This document shows positions 11,440 to 22,705 of a stretch of DNA of 64,000 nucleotides, piece after piece. The DNA lies in NCBI RefSeq assembly GCF_013373865.1, contig NC_050474.1, positions 13,207,045 to 13,271,044 on the forward strand, read 5' to 3'. The notes beneath the pieces were generated by a model, which was not told where the DNA came from, ran no database searches, and saw only the letters and a list, made by a program, of their open reading frames with translations. A program made the translations under genes and the position numbers. The stretch comes from Monomorium pharaonis (lineage: Eukaryota; Arthropoda; Insecta; Hymenoptera; Formicidae). Positions within the stretch are counted from its first letter, which is position 1. Every line of letters begins with the position of its first letter.

Positions 11440-14184
11440 ATGCCACGAAGAAAAACAAATTTAGGACGACATAGTCGCAATGCGGAAGCAAAATGATGAG
11501 AAAGTGCATCTTTAACAGAGCAAAAACGGGTATTAATAAATGAACAAAGAAGAAAAAGAATAAGAATTTCGAGCAATGGAAGAAGAGGAAAGACGTGAGG
11601 CGAGACGTGAGGATGTATATTGGAGAGCAAGGAGATCGCAACAGCAACAGAACAGCTACGAAAGCAACAGAATGAACGCGCTAGGGTGAGAGTAGAAGAA
11701 AGTAATGAACGAGAAACTGAAGATGAGCAAATAAATCGACAAAATGTAACACAAACAGGCAAATACGATCGGCTTGCATTTCGATATAACTCAGCAGAAG
11801 ATTATAGTTTGAGTAGGCATGTTCACATAGGAACTATGACAGAGGTTCTTATTGTAAGGCTCTGAAATTTAAAAGAAAAACGAAAGGAATGTGTTGCGCC
11901 GGCGGAAAAATTAAACTGCAACATTTGGGAGAACCACCAGAACCATTAAAAACATTGCTTGAAGGAAATACAGCGGAATCAAAGCATTTTCTAACAAATA
12001 TTAGAAAATATAATTCATGCTTCCAAATGACATCGTTCGGGGCAGAAAACGTTACAGAGAAATTCATGCCAACTTTCAAAATAAAAGAACAAATTTATCA
12101 TAAAGTAGGGTCCCTGCTTCCACAACAAGAGAAAGAATATAAATACTTACAAATGTATTTCATTGATGATGGCGAGGAAGAATTAAATGCACGCTGTGAA
12201 ATTTCAATAGGCATAAAAGAGTCTATTGTTGCGAAACTGCAAGAGTTTCTTCATGAAAAAAACAATTTGGTGCGTTTGTTTAAAACAGCAATTGAAATGA
12301 TGCCAACTGATACACATAAGATTGTAATTCATGCAGACAAAACGCCTGTGGGAGAACATATCCGAAGATATAACCAACTATAGACGAAGTGGCAATTGTT
12401 ATTGTCGGAGATCAATTTAAAGCGAGAGATATTGTTTTACATAGAAGAAACGATAAATTGATAAAAGTTGCAGAAACACATCGATGCTACGATTCATTGC
12501 AATATCCGATCATTTTTTGGGATGGAGCAGATGGATATCACTTCAATGTTAAGATGATAAATCCAGTTAGTGGCGAAGAAACAAATAAGAAATACAGCAC
12601 AATGAATTATTATTCATATAGAATAATGATACGAGAGAATAAAGAGAATCACATTTTGAAATGCCGTAAATTATTTCAACATAGATATGTATGCAAAAAT
12701 AGAAAGTGAATGTTTGATATTCATCCGTTTAAATCAAAGTAAGCTACGCTCAGAAGAATACGTACATTTGCGAGATGCATTAGTAAATGATGGTAATATA
12801 ACTAACCTAGGAAGATTAACGATTTTGCCAACTTCATATACAGGGAGTCCAAGACATATGCATGAATATACGCAAGACATACGCGCAAGATGCAATTGCA
12901 TATGTACGTAACTATGGACGTCCAGACTTATTTATAACATTTACATGTAATCCAACTTGGGAGGAAATAAAAAAAAGCTATTATTTAATGGATAATCGTC
13001 GATGGATAGACATGACATCACAGCACGTGTTTTCAGACAAAAGCTTAAATCATTGATGGAATTCATGATAAAACATAATATATTTGGAAAAGTACGTTGT
13101 TAGATGTACTCAGTGGAATGGCAAAAGAGAGGTTTACAACACGCACATATATTAATTTGGCTATATAACAAAGTTACAACAAGAGAAATCGATGAAGTAA
13201 TATGCGCAGAAATACCCGATGTTGACATAGATAAGGATTTACATGATGTAGTTAAGAAAAATATGATACATGGACCATGCGGAATATTGAACCCAAATTC
13301 ACCATATATGAAAGACGGAAAATGGACGAAGAGATATCCACGTGCATTAGTATCTAATACAGTAACTGGAAACGATGGTTATCCATTATATAGAAGAAGA
13401 TCAGTTGAAAAAGGTGGAAATATAGTAACAATAAGAATGAGAAACTATGAAATTGAAATAGATAATCGATGGGTAGTACCGTATTCACCTTTGCTTTCAA
13501 AGACATACAAAGCGCACATAAATGTGAAATACTGTAACTCAGTTAAATCAATAAAATACATTTGTAAGTACGTGAATAAAGGCAGTGACATGGCAGTTTT
13601 TGGCTTGCAAAAAGAAAGAAATGATAGAATAGCGGAGAGAGAGAGATAGATGAAATTGCACAGTATCAAGCTGGAAGATATATTAGCAGCAATGAAGCAG
13701 TATGGTGAATCCTTTCATTTCCTATACATGAACGAAGTCCAGCTGTTGTTCATTTAGCAGTACATTTAGAAAATGGACAACGAGTATATTTTACAGAAGT
13801 AAATGTACATCAAATAACACAAAATCCACCGGCAACAACTTTAACTGCATTCTTCGCGTTATGTCAAAATGACGATTTTGCGAAAACGCTGATCTATTCC
13901 AAAGTGCCTTCGTTTTACACATGGAATACACGAAAAAAATATTTGAGAGATGCAAACGAGGAGAGTGCGTTAACGGATATCTTGGCATATTCAAAGAAAA
14001 TACGTTAGGAAGATTGTACACAGTGCATCCAAATCAAGATGAATGTTTTTATCTACGTATGCTGTTGATAAATGTGCGCGGACCAATGTCTTTCGAACAT
14101 TTGAAAATTGTGAACGGAGTAAAACATGACACTTACCGCAGTGCATGTCAAGCAATGAATTTATTGGAAAATGATCAACATTAG
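11440..14184 (+). pseudogene. Helitron Rep (HUH) half, frame-broken
   Basis: The likely start is ATG 11440 with the typical Helitron opening MPRRKTNLGRHSRNAEAK, then immediate stops. Successive frames carry an N-terminal zinc-finger-like piece, the Helitron-like N domain (11889-12383 and 12389-12911), and the rolling-circle Rep motifs. The metal-binding HUH motif appears as GLQHAHIL at about 13130-13155, and the tyrosine region as KYICKYVNKG at about 13555-13585. At least five frameshifts or stops separate the pieces (for example near 11845, 12383, 13060, 13640 and 13915). Rep would nick and rejoin single-stranded ends in the nucleus. This copy cannot make it, so the element is non-autonomous. 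Confidence 0.88.
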
Positions 14185-15927
14185 GATGAATGCATTAATG
14201 ACGCATGTAATACATCAACTGCAAAACAAATACGTGCATTGTTTGCAATAATACTAACTGTCTGCTTTCCTACAAATCCCAAAGAGTTATGGGAGAAATA
14301 TAAATCATACATGGCTGAAGATATTTACAGACGAATTTGTAATGAAATATCTAATATAAACATCGAATATACAGAAGAAATCTATAATGAAGCATTGATA
14401 ATGATTGAAGATTTGTGCTTAGAAATCGCGAATAAAATTTTAAATCAATTGGGAATGCCAACACCAAATCGTAATGTTGCTGCATCGTTTGAAATAGAAT
14501 TACTACGTGAAAAAAATTACAACATGGATGAAATGAAGTCGTATATGCAAACAAATTTAGTAAAATTAACACAAGAGCAAAAAGAAATATATGATCAAAT
14601 AATGCAAAGAGTCAGTGACGGGGAAGGAAAAAAATTCTTCTTAGATGCGCCAGGAGGAACTGGAAAAACATTCTTAATTAAATTGATTTTGGCAGCAATT
14701 AGATACAAAAATGAGATAGCTTTAGCTCTTGCATCGTCAGGAGTAGCTGCAACATTGTTACCAGGAGGAAGAACAGCTCATTCGGCTTTAAAATTACCAT
14801 TGAACATGCAATTCATTGAAACAGCAGCATGCAACATTTCTAAAGCTTCAAGTATGGGAAAAATATTGCAGAAATGTAAACTTATTGTTTGGGATGAATG
14901 CACAATGGCGCACAAAAAAGCGCTTGAGGCTTTAAATCGAACTTTGCAAGATTTGAGAGGAAATAATAAACCTTTTGGAAACGCATTAATATTGCTGGCA
15001 GAAGATTTCAAACAAACATTACCAGTAATTCCTCGATCGACACCAGCGGATGAAATAAATGCAAGCCTGAAATATTCTATATTGTGGAAACATGTAAAGA
15101 CGTTAAAATTAACTACAAATATGCGTGTTCAAATGCAAAAAGATCGAACAGCTAAAATATTTTCTAAACAATTACTAGATATTGGGAATGGAAAGGTGCC
15201 TGAAGAAGAGAACACAGGACGAATTAAATTTCCAAACTTTTGCAAATTAGTGACATCAAAAAATAAATTAGTAGAAAAAGTATTTCCGAATATACAAAAT
15301 AATTATAAGAATTATGATTGGTTGAGTCAACGAGCAATATTTGCAGCAAAGAACAAAGACGTAAATGAAATAAATAATAATATTTTATCTAAGATTGCAA
15401 GTGAAGTAGTAACATATAAGTCTTTTGATACTGTTATGGATGAAAAAGAAGCGGTAAATTATCCAACAGAATTTTTGAATTCATTGGATTTGCCAGAAAT
15501 GTCACCTCATGTACTACAATTAAAAAAAGGAGTGCCAATTATTATGTTGAGAAATATCAATCAGCCGAAACTTTGTAACGGTACGCGTTTGGTAGTAAAA
15601 AAATTAATGAGTAACGTTATAGAGGCAACAATTATAACAGGACCTTACAAAGGGGAAGATGTTCTAATTCCAAGAATTCCAATAATTCCAACGGATATGC
15701 CATTTCAATTTAAAAGAATGCAATATCCAATACGTTTGGCGTTTGCAAAAACCATAAATAAAGCACAGGGCCAAACTTTAGAAATGTGTGGCTTAGATTT
15801 AGAAACGGATTGCTTCTCACATGGACAGTTATATGTAGCGTGTTCAAGGGTTGGTAAACCAGAGAATCTGTATATCTATTCAGAAAATGGAATAACAAAA
15901 AATATTGTATACCCACAAATATTATGA
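14185..15927 (+). CDS. Helitron helicase half (PIF1-like)
   Basis: An open frame of about 580 codons continues the preceding Rep frame, interrupted only by TAG at 14182-14184, which looks like a TGG to TAG change. Walker A is GGTGKT (about 14657-14674). Walker B is IVWDE. The usual GGDFRQ motif reads LAEDFKQ, so its glycines are lost. The C-terminal motifs KTINKAQGQT and LYVACSRV are present and the frame ends at TGA 15925-15927. SF1B helicases of this type unwind DNA during Helitron transposition. With no start codon of its own, it was part of a RepHel fusion. The open frame despite the ruined Rep half suggests recent inactivation. Confidence 0.88.
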   Translation, partial: DECINDACNTSTAKQIRALFAIILTVCFPTNPKELWEKYKSYMAEDIYRRICNEISNINIEYTEEIYNEALIMIEDLCLEIANKILNQLGMPTPNRNVAASFEIELLREKNYNMDEMKSYMQTNLVKLTQEQKEIYDQIMQRVSDGEGKKFFLDAPGGTGKTFLIKLILAAIRYKNEIALALASSGVAATLLPGGRTAHSALKLPLNMQFIETAACNISKASSMGKILQKCKLIVWDECTMAHKKALEALNRTLQDLRGNNKPFGNALILLAEDFKQTLPVIPRSTPADEINASLKYSILWKHVKTLKLTTNMRVQMQKDRTAKIFSKQLLDIGNGKVPEEENTGRIKFPNFCKLVTSKNKLVEKVFPNIQNNYKNYDWLSQRAIFAAKNKDVNEINNNILSKIASEVVTYKSFDTVMDEKEAVNYPTEFLNSLDLPEMSPHVLQLKKGVPIIMLRNINQPKLCNGTRLVVKKLMSNVIEATIITGPYKGEDVLIPRIPIIPTDMPFQFKRMQYPIRLAFAKTINKAQGQTLEMCGLDLETDCFSHGQLYVACSRVGKPENLYIYSENGITKNIVYPQIL

Positions 15928-17200
15928 AATAAAACATTTTAACATGGAAAAACAATAAGCTCGGGAATAGAAGTAAAGGAGAGAAAGAAACAGCGTGAAA
16001 GAAAAAAGAAGCAAAGGATTTAAAAGAAGATAAACGGAGATGAGTGCAAAGGAGGCCGTCCTTCAAGAAAAAGAAAAAAAAAGAGGAGAAAAAACGAGAA
16101 AAGTAGGAGCAACATTTTTCAGGAGCTGAAATGGAAGGGCCAAGGAACGCAAGGAAGCATACAGTAGACTGGAGAAGCGAATCAACGAAAAAAAGCTAAG
16201 TAATTTAAATAAGGAAAATTGCGGGAAAAGTATGGGAGACATTTTGAGAATCGCGGGAGGGGGGAAGACGCGAGCGTGGGGAGGACGGAACCTATACGTA
16301 AAATAAAGCGCGAAACTTAAGATAGGGATGCGCCATAGCGCAAGAAACAAAATTACGATAATCTAGCGTGAAATTTAATGGGAAGAGACGAAAAGGGCGG
16401 ATGCGTGGGTGTAGTGTATACGCCAAAAAAACGAGCAATGCTTAAAAAAAGAGGGAAGGGAGACATTATCGGAATGAATGTACAAAGAATAAGGAAAGTA
16501 ATACTTATTTTGAATCAGTAAAGAGGAAACAATTTAAAAAAAAAAAATACTTATTAAGAAGTTACTGTTGTCTGTTTTGTGTAATTTGTCAGAATATGTT
16601 GCGGGTAAAAGTGAAGCAAAATGACAGAAAAATGAAGAAGGAAACAGAAAAAATAAATTTAAAAAAAGGAAGACCGTCTCGCTCACAGTTTTTGACCGTG
16701 GTTTTTCATGAGACAAAGGGCGAATGCCGAGACGGGGACAGGGGAGCCCATAAAGGGCGAAAGGGTCCACGGGAAGTTACCTCCCCTTATCTGAAGATGA
16801 AGAAAGAAGGGAACAAGAAACAGCGAAATAGGAACTCGAGGAAGAGAGGAGGAAATAAAAGAAATTGGAAAAACGGAGATTGATTCGTTAATGACAGAAG
16901 AAGCAAAAAGTTCTCAAGAAAAAAAAAGGAAAAGCATGGAAAAGCGAGGAAATAGGATTAAGAATAAAAAAAAATTTGTCGAAAGAAAAGAAGTTAGATT
17001 GTAAAGGTGGAATTAAATAAATAAAAAAGTAGCTTGGTTAGAAGTTAAAAACGTAGTTTAAAATTTCTACAGCGCGCACGCGTGAAAAAATAAATATAAA
17101 ATGAGTATTTATTTAAAAAAAAAGTGAAAAGATGAAAAAGCAAGGATGTAAAAAATAAAACAAAAAAAGCAAAGAAAGTTTAAAAAAACGTAAAAAAAGA
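15928..17200. other. Helitron 3' region with a gypsy-like segment
   Basis: Purine-rich noncoding sequence. The segment 16675-16800 matches the gypsy element at about 18115-18235: both contain CATGAGAC-AAGGGCGAATGCCGAGAC and GGGTCCACGG, then a TTACC and CCCC-rich stretch. The Helitron therefore seems to hold a captured or inserted gypsy fragment. Otherwise no gene is seen. Confidence 0.55.
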
Positions 17201-17231
17201 GCCACAGCAACGCGTGGCAGGGCATAGCTAG
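17201..17231 (+). terminator. Helitron 3' hairpin and CTAG end
   Basis: GCCAC and GTGGC form a stem at 17201-17218. Ten bases later the element ends with CTAG. This is the canonical Helitron transposition-termination structure. Confidence 0.85.
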
Positions 17232-17518
17232 TTTAGAATAAATTTTTATAAATATTTTACAAATTTATTTTTAAAAAACATTTTTTAAGTTATATAATCG
17301 TTTTCATAAATTATTTAAAAATTATTATTAACAATGTATAAAATATATTTTTAAAATGTACTAAAAAATATTCATGGTATACAAACTCGAAATATTTTTG
17401 TATTTTTTAATTATAATAGCATAAATATTTATTTTTAATATTTTCATAAATATTTATCAGGAAATACTACTGTGTCCAATCGCTTATGTGCGCAATCGGG
17501 ACAGTCCCCCCCCCCCCC

Positions 17519-17872
17519 GAAACAGAGGAATCTCGTTCACTGGGATGTTATATAGAGGAGCTTCGTCAGAAGTTCGAAGAAATCGGTTCTGAAGCAAGAA
17601 AGCGAGTAGATAATCGTACTTTCCGCGTGAAGGCGCGTTACGATACCAAAGCCAGACGAATTTTATTTCAGGGAGGACAAAAAGTTTGGCTGTACAATTC
17701 TTAAAGGACGAAAGGTTTAGCTCCTAAATTGCAGAGAAATTGGGAAGGTTCCTATTTCGTGGTGAAAAAAATGAGTGAAGTAGTTTATTGCATTCGAAAA
17801 TCTTTTAGGCATCGTAGGAAAATTGTTCATTTCGATAGGTTGGTTCCTTATAAGGAAAGAGGCTTAAATTAA
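17519..17872 (+). pseudogene. Ty3/gypsy integrase C-terminal tail
   Basis: One frame from the poly-C run to TAA 17870-17872. It contains VKARYDTKARR, an in-frame stop at 17702-17704, then LAPKLQRNWEGSYFVVKK and ending HFDRLVPYKERG. This matches the end of insect gypsy-type pol polyproteins, just after the integrase core. Everything 5' of it is missing, because the fragment abuts the TIR element end at 17508 and a run of C. Confidence 0.82.
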
Positions 17873-18506
17873 TTCTCTATTTAAAGAGAAATTTGTTAAT
17901 TGGAAAGTCAAACCCGAGTTCTTTAGAAATTAGGACAGTTAAAGTTAAGTGAAATTGTTTTTGTTTTCTGCCTTTGTTTCTGTTTAATTTTTCAGAGATT
18001 CTCGTCGTGGAGAGGAAAGCGGGCCGGGCGGAGGATTCTCTTGGAAACTGTTCCGTGAGTTCTTCGAGGATGACCCTCTCTGTCCCCGCGGGAGAATTTT
18101 TAGTAATTAAGAAGACTGCTTCGCCCACGGTTTTTGAACCGTGGTTTTCCCATGAGACGAAGGGCGAATGCCGAGACTTGAGGAGTCCTTTTAGGACGAC
18201 GGGTCCACGGTGGTTACCCCCCCTCTTATGCAAAGAAGTGAAGAGGAAACGCCGCTGTGAGTGCGTTCTCTGCGTGGGTGCAACTGCGAGAAGAAGCTTC
18301 AGAAAGCTAATCACTCTGCAAGGCGGAAGTGGGACAGGAGAACCTTTCGAGGAAGGAAAAGATTCTTCAGAAAACCTGAACAACGCAGTCTAAAACGACG
18401 AGTTCGGTAACTCGGGTAGAAGTCCGGGGTAGAACAAGGTCGAGGCACCAAGAACGGCTCAGTTTCCGCATTCGGTTGTCGGGACTTGTGAAGAAGGGGG
18501 GAGCAG
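17873..18506 (+). mobile_element. Gypsy 3' untranslated region and polypurine tract
   Basis: Sequence between the pol stop and the LTR. It is GC-richer than its surroundings and includes the block shared with the Helitron (18115-18235). A polypurine tract (GAAGAAGGGGGGAG) lies immediately before the LTR at about 18490-18504. Open frames here look incidental. Confidence 0.6.
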
Positions 18507-18715
18507 TGTTACGCCCCTGCCAGTTTAATCGGTCTTCTGACTGATCGATATATTGATTTTCTCTGAGCGACTCTGTCAACTTGTCTTGACAACGCCGACT
18601 ATGTTGTTGATTCTCGGTCTCGCACTGAGTTGAACGTGTTTTCGTTTGCTCTTATAAAGCTATTCGTTTAAGGAAAAAGAGTGTGTTTATTCCTTCCCGC
18701 AGTGCGAGTGTAACA
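18507..18715 (+). repeat. Gypsy 3' LTR, 209 bp
   Basis: Begins TGTTACGCCCC and ends GAGTGTAACA, giving short inverted TGTTAC/GTAACA termini. It is preceded by the polypurine tract and contains a TATA-like TTATAAAG near 18652. No matching 5' LTR is in the window. Confidence 0.75.
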
Positions 18716-18879
18716 GTATTATAACATAGATAATATATAACATACATAATATACACATAGATGATATAAATAGAATGTAGTATAAGATAGTATAATTACT
18801 TTATAAATGCTATATACATAAAAGGCAATTTTATTAAAAATTTATTTTAATTAAAACAAATTTTTTTTTAAATAAACAG

Positions 18880-19555
18880 CGTAGTTAAATGAAGATATTT
18901 ATGCTGTAAAACTTTTGTATAAAACATTTTTTTATATTTTGTTTAGTTTACGAGATATATCGAGAAAAGGTAAAAATATCTAAACTTTTGTAGGGTAGTT
19001 TCACTCCTTCAAACCGTTTATAAGCCCAAACGGAAAATTTTCTGATTTTAATGAAACTTGGCATAAATGTAAAGGGGGTAATTACATTAATTTAGAAATG
19101 TTTTATTTTGGTTCAAAAACGGCTTGAAGGGGTGAAAGTACGCTTTAAAGTTGAGACATTTTTGCGTTTTCTCGATATATCTCATAAACTAAACAAAATA
19201 TAAAAAAATGTTTCATACAAAAGTTTTACGGCATGAATACCTCTATTTAACTATGCTATTTATTTTTTCCAAAAAATTAAAAAAAAATGTTTTTAAAAAA
19301 ATTTTTTTGAAAAAATAAATAATATAGTTAAATAGAGGTATTTATACTGTAAAACTTTTGTATGAAACATTTTTTAATATTTTGTTTAGTTTACGAGATA
19401 TATCGAGAAAAGGCAAAAACTCTAAATTTTTGAAGAGTGGTTTCAACCCTTTAAACCGTTTATAAGCACTAACTTATAATTTTTTAATTCATGTATTTAC
19501 TCCCTCTACATTTATGCCAAATTTCATTAAAATCAGAATTTTCGGGTTTGCGAGG
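18880..19555. mobile_element. Foldback-type repeat, three related arms
   Basis: A block of about 130 bp (TAAAACTTTTGTATRAAAC, then TTTTGTTTAGTTTACGAG, then ATATCGAGAAAA) occurs forward at 18884-19010, inverted at 19100-19265 and forward again at 19315-19455. It is noncoding. It is probably a nonautonomous DNA element with long inverted arms. Confidence 0.65.
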
Positions 19556-19563
19556 TTCCCTTG

Positions 19564-19603
19564 TCAGCCTGCTGTGTCCGTTTATTACTGTGCGCATCTG
19601 GGA
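19564..19603. mobile_element. Stray end of the GTCCCAGATGCGC family
   Basis: CAGCCTGCTGTGTCCG and ATTACTGTGCGCATCTGGGAC match the right end of the element at 24778-25110. The rest of that copy is missing here. Confidence 0.6.
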
Positions 19604-20600
19604 CGCTCTCATTGCACACGGACCCGTTTGCACACGGATCCGATTGCACACGATTCCTCATTGTAGATAATACATGGGTGAGCGACTTGGACGGGGTGGG
19701 TGCGGGAGGGGTTCGAAGTCCTCCTTTGTGTGTGTGTGTGTGTGTGCACAAAGCATTTTCTGCACCACATGGGTTTGCAACTATAAAATATATATAAGAG
19801 AGAGAAATACTTATAATAAATATTTTGTACGTATTTTTATAAAAGGTATAAAAAAATTATAATAAATATTTATGAAAATATTAAAAATATTTATGCTATT
19901 ATAATCCAAAAATATAAAAAATATTTCAAGTTTACCCAGTGAACACGTTTTGTAGCGGCAATATAACATGGAAGTTACATGTAATGAATAACATTGTTAT
20001 TCTTGTGATATGTAGGTGCTATATAACATGGAAATAACCTCTTATGTAACATTTGTTATAAGCAAGTAATATAACTGTTATACATCGTTTTAGCGTTACA
20101 ATTATGTAACAAAAATTGTATAACCGTAACATAACACGCTCGTATCAATGTTATTATGGAACGATGCGTCGTAGTTGACTTAGAAATCAGACAATACTAT
20201 AACATCTTGAATGAGAGACCCATTTGATATAAAAAAAAAATTATCATGAAGATAATGTTTTCAAAAATAACGGTTTGTCTACAATTACTGCGCAAAAAAT
20301 ACACAAAATTCAAATTTATCATGTACTGAACAAGAACAGGATAATAAATGTACTATTCAATTTTTCTTAGAATATATGACCTATATATAGTTAAAAATTT
20401 AATTAACCATTTAAACGCTTCAAAGTATTAATGCTAAATAGATCGCAATTTCCATCAAATTATTAAGGTTATGGAAAAAAATAAATTTAACAATGAAATT
20501 AATAAGTAAATAAATTAATGCTATTTATTTTTAATGTTTTGCAAAATTTAATTGCTTTTATAAAAAATAATATAACTGCGTCAATTTATAACATATAGGT

Positions 20601-22596
20601 TGTAACCGCCGCTCGCGAGCGACGGCCAACTTCGCCTCCGTCCCTGGTCACGGCCCTGAGCCGCCCGGGTGTCGGGGCGACTATCTTCGCGAGGTTTCCC
20701 GACGTAATACTAAGTTGGGCGCCAGGTACGTTAAGCGTACCACTCTGTGTGCACCAACCCGCAAACAAATGTTACGATACTTGACTCTCGGGAAAGACGG
20801 GCGCATGCTAGGTGACCGGGACGTTAGCGGCTCCGAGATCCAGCGGCTCAGCCCTCAAATGGCAGAGGGGGAGGTTCGGTGCGGGCGGATGGAATCGGGA
20901 AGGCGAGAGAATTACTTACACGACACCAATGTAACAGAAAAAGTAACAATTGTATTTGACCGTAAGAATTACAGTAGTGAATGACTCTGCGGAGCGGTGG
21001 TGGCTCGCGCGCGTTACTAGCTGGCGTATGCTGGGTATCAAATTGGGCGAGAACGATATATTGAACGAGCGGGTTGTGATGCGTACGCGGGAACTCTCCG
21101 ACTTGTCTACCGCTTGACCCGGCGTCGTTGGAGAACGCCGACTCCCGCCAGGATGGCCTCGCCAAGGGCGAACGGGACGGATCGCAACTCCGAACCCGCG
21201 CGACACGCGACGGACTCGTGTTCTCCCGTGCTCTAACGATTCTCGCGAAAGATAAGCGCAATGATTATTAGTTATTCGTCAGTCCGGCGGTATAAGACAA
21301 TTGCGTCGATAATTATCAGAGTACATTCACCGAAGGGCTCGCAGTAGCAGTGCGATCGACCAAATTATACAACAGTAACAACTAAAATTTTCCACGACGC
21401 GACAAGATACCGCGCGGGGGTAACCCGCGACACGACGACCGGACGAAACGACGAGTGACTCGGCTGCGGATCGGGACGCACACGCAACGCGAAACTATCC
21501 TGAAATACACAGCACGTAGCGAAATCACGCGGACGGGTGTGATCGGGCAAGACGACGATGCTCCGCTGAATCCGCGAGCTCGTGATTCCAATGAATACGC
21601 CAAAAGATATTGCGATAAGTACGCGATTTCCTCGCGGCTCGCCCAACCCGCGAAATCGGTGGCTTTACAGTTTGTATGACGCTCGTCTCACCACTTCGCC
21701 TCTCTCCTGCTGGCCTCCTCGGGATGACTCTCGTCCCTGCGTCCTTCCTCACAGCTCGGCTCGGGAACTCAAAACGCACGCACGCACAGTTTTTACTTTT
21801 ACGTCCGCAGCACGAGTGAGGGATCCTGGATCTCGCGGGGGCCGCTCGGCGGCGCGCCCCACCTTGCCTCCGGCGTTCCCGGCCCTTATTGGTTGATTTC
21901 GCGAAAATCGATTTTCGCGCAGAGCGCGGTGCCCACGCTGTCGCCGGCTGATCGATCCACGCACGGCGGTCGATGATTATGGGCCCCGGGCACGGGAATC
22001 CTGGCGCTTCCTCGCGCGCCCGACTCTTTTCTCCTCGCCCGGCGTATCCTCCGCCATCGGGGCGTCATTTCCTCCTCGACGGGGCGTCGGCGTATCTTGA
22101 GTTGTCGTGATTCTTTCGCCGGACTTCCCGCGGTATCGGGTCTGCAATCGCCCCGTCGGGATGTCAGCATCGCGCGCCGTCGCTGGGTCCTGAAAGCGTG
22201 ATTCAGCGGCAGTATCGGAATTCTTACATGGCACAAACGGTAGGCAAGATAAGGGCGGCATTACCTGCGGACCCCCGCTTAAAAGGGTCTTCTTTGACTC
22301 CCTCGTTGCCCGTTCCTCTGCAATCTCCGGGAATATTTTCCGTTGAGACGAGACGTCCGACAACTACAACGAGATCTTCATAGCCACCGATCTCCGCCGC
22401 ACCCGCGGTATAACGCTCGCAAAAATCTTAACAAGTAATTAGATGGACAGCACGTAGGATGTCACACACACAAAGTACAAGAGAATACGCTTTTGCGTCC
22501 GCTCCCAAGCGGGAGGACGCAGGGCCCGCGGGATGTTATTGCGTAAGGGCCCTCAGGGCCTTGTGACGGACAGCAGCCTGCGGCTGTCACGTCACA
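20601..22596 (+). mobile_element. Solo LTR, 2.0 kb
   Basis: Begins TGTAACCGCC and ends GTCACGTCACA, with 4-bp AGGT duplications at 20597-20600 and 22597-22600. The empty site is seen in the copy at 58.86 kb. It is GC-rich and CpG-rich in an AT-rich region. It has a TATA box near 21291 and no gag or pol. Long open frames on both strands here are a by-product of high GC. The superfamily is uncertain: a 4-bp TSD favours Ty3/gypsy, but BEL is possible. Confidence 0.75.
21291..21297 (+). promoter_or_regulatory. TATA box of the solo LTR
   Basis: TATAAGA in a GC-rich context, with an initiator-like ATCAGAGTACATTC about 25 nt downstream. This sets the LTR orientation as plus and the U3/R border near 21317. 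Confidence 0.45.
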
Positions 22597-22639
22597 AGGT
22601 ATGTAGACAATAACAAGTACCCATATCGAAGAGTCAAAT

Positions 22640-22705
22640 TGGCGTAGCAGATAGAGTACAAGGTTCGTCATTCTAAGATCCCGGGTTCAAAACCAACCAG
22701 CGGCA
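22640..22705 (+). other. tRNA-like segment in the TIR element
   Basis: An A box TGGCGTAGCAGA at 22640-22651 and a B box GGTTCAAAACC at 22684-22694 are spaced as in a tRNA gene. No acceptor stem pairs, so it is a tRNA-derived piece, not a functional tRNA. The same segment occurs in reverse at 58750-58815. Confidence 0.6.

Larger units (their letters stand above)
6011..17231 (+). mobile_element. Complete Helitron, 11.2 kb
   Basis: The 5' end is TCTATATAAATGAAAATG after A6010. The 3' end is CTAG (17228-17231) before T17232, with a GC hairpin at 17201-17218 upstream. Insertion between A and T without duplication is the Helitron signature. The bounds are confirmed internally: the related TIR element at 19604-23548 carries the uninterrupted site at 23339/23340 (reverse strand CACAGAAAATTTAGCATAA), matching the joined flanks here. 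It encodes a degenerate Rep domain and a nearly open helicase half. It contains several internal tandem repeats and is very A-rich on the plus strand. Confidence 0.92.
5744..17508. mobile_element. TIR DNA element split by a Helitron
   Basis: The ends are perfect 40-bp inverted repeats: 5744-5783 begins GGGACTGTCCCGATTGC and 17469-17508 is its reverse complement. Without the Helitron (6011-17231) the element is about 544 bp and noncoding. Related ends (GGGAGTGTCCCAGATGC) bound the shorter elements at 24778 and 52062, the latter with a 9-bp target duplication. That suggests a MULE- or hAT-like nonautonomous family. No target duplication is visible here: the left flank is ACTAAAATT and the right flank is a poly-C run. 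Confidence 0.75.

Noticed and set aside
20848..22383. Many Arg-rich open frames on both strands
   Set aside because: GC-rich solo LTR sequence lacks stop codons by composition. No domain is visible and the LTR borders enclose them.
22640..22705. Functional tRNA gene
   Set aside because: A and B boxes are present but no acceptor or T-stem pairing forms, and the segment lies in a transposable element.
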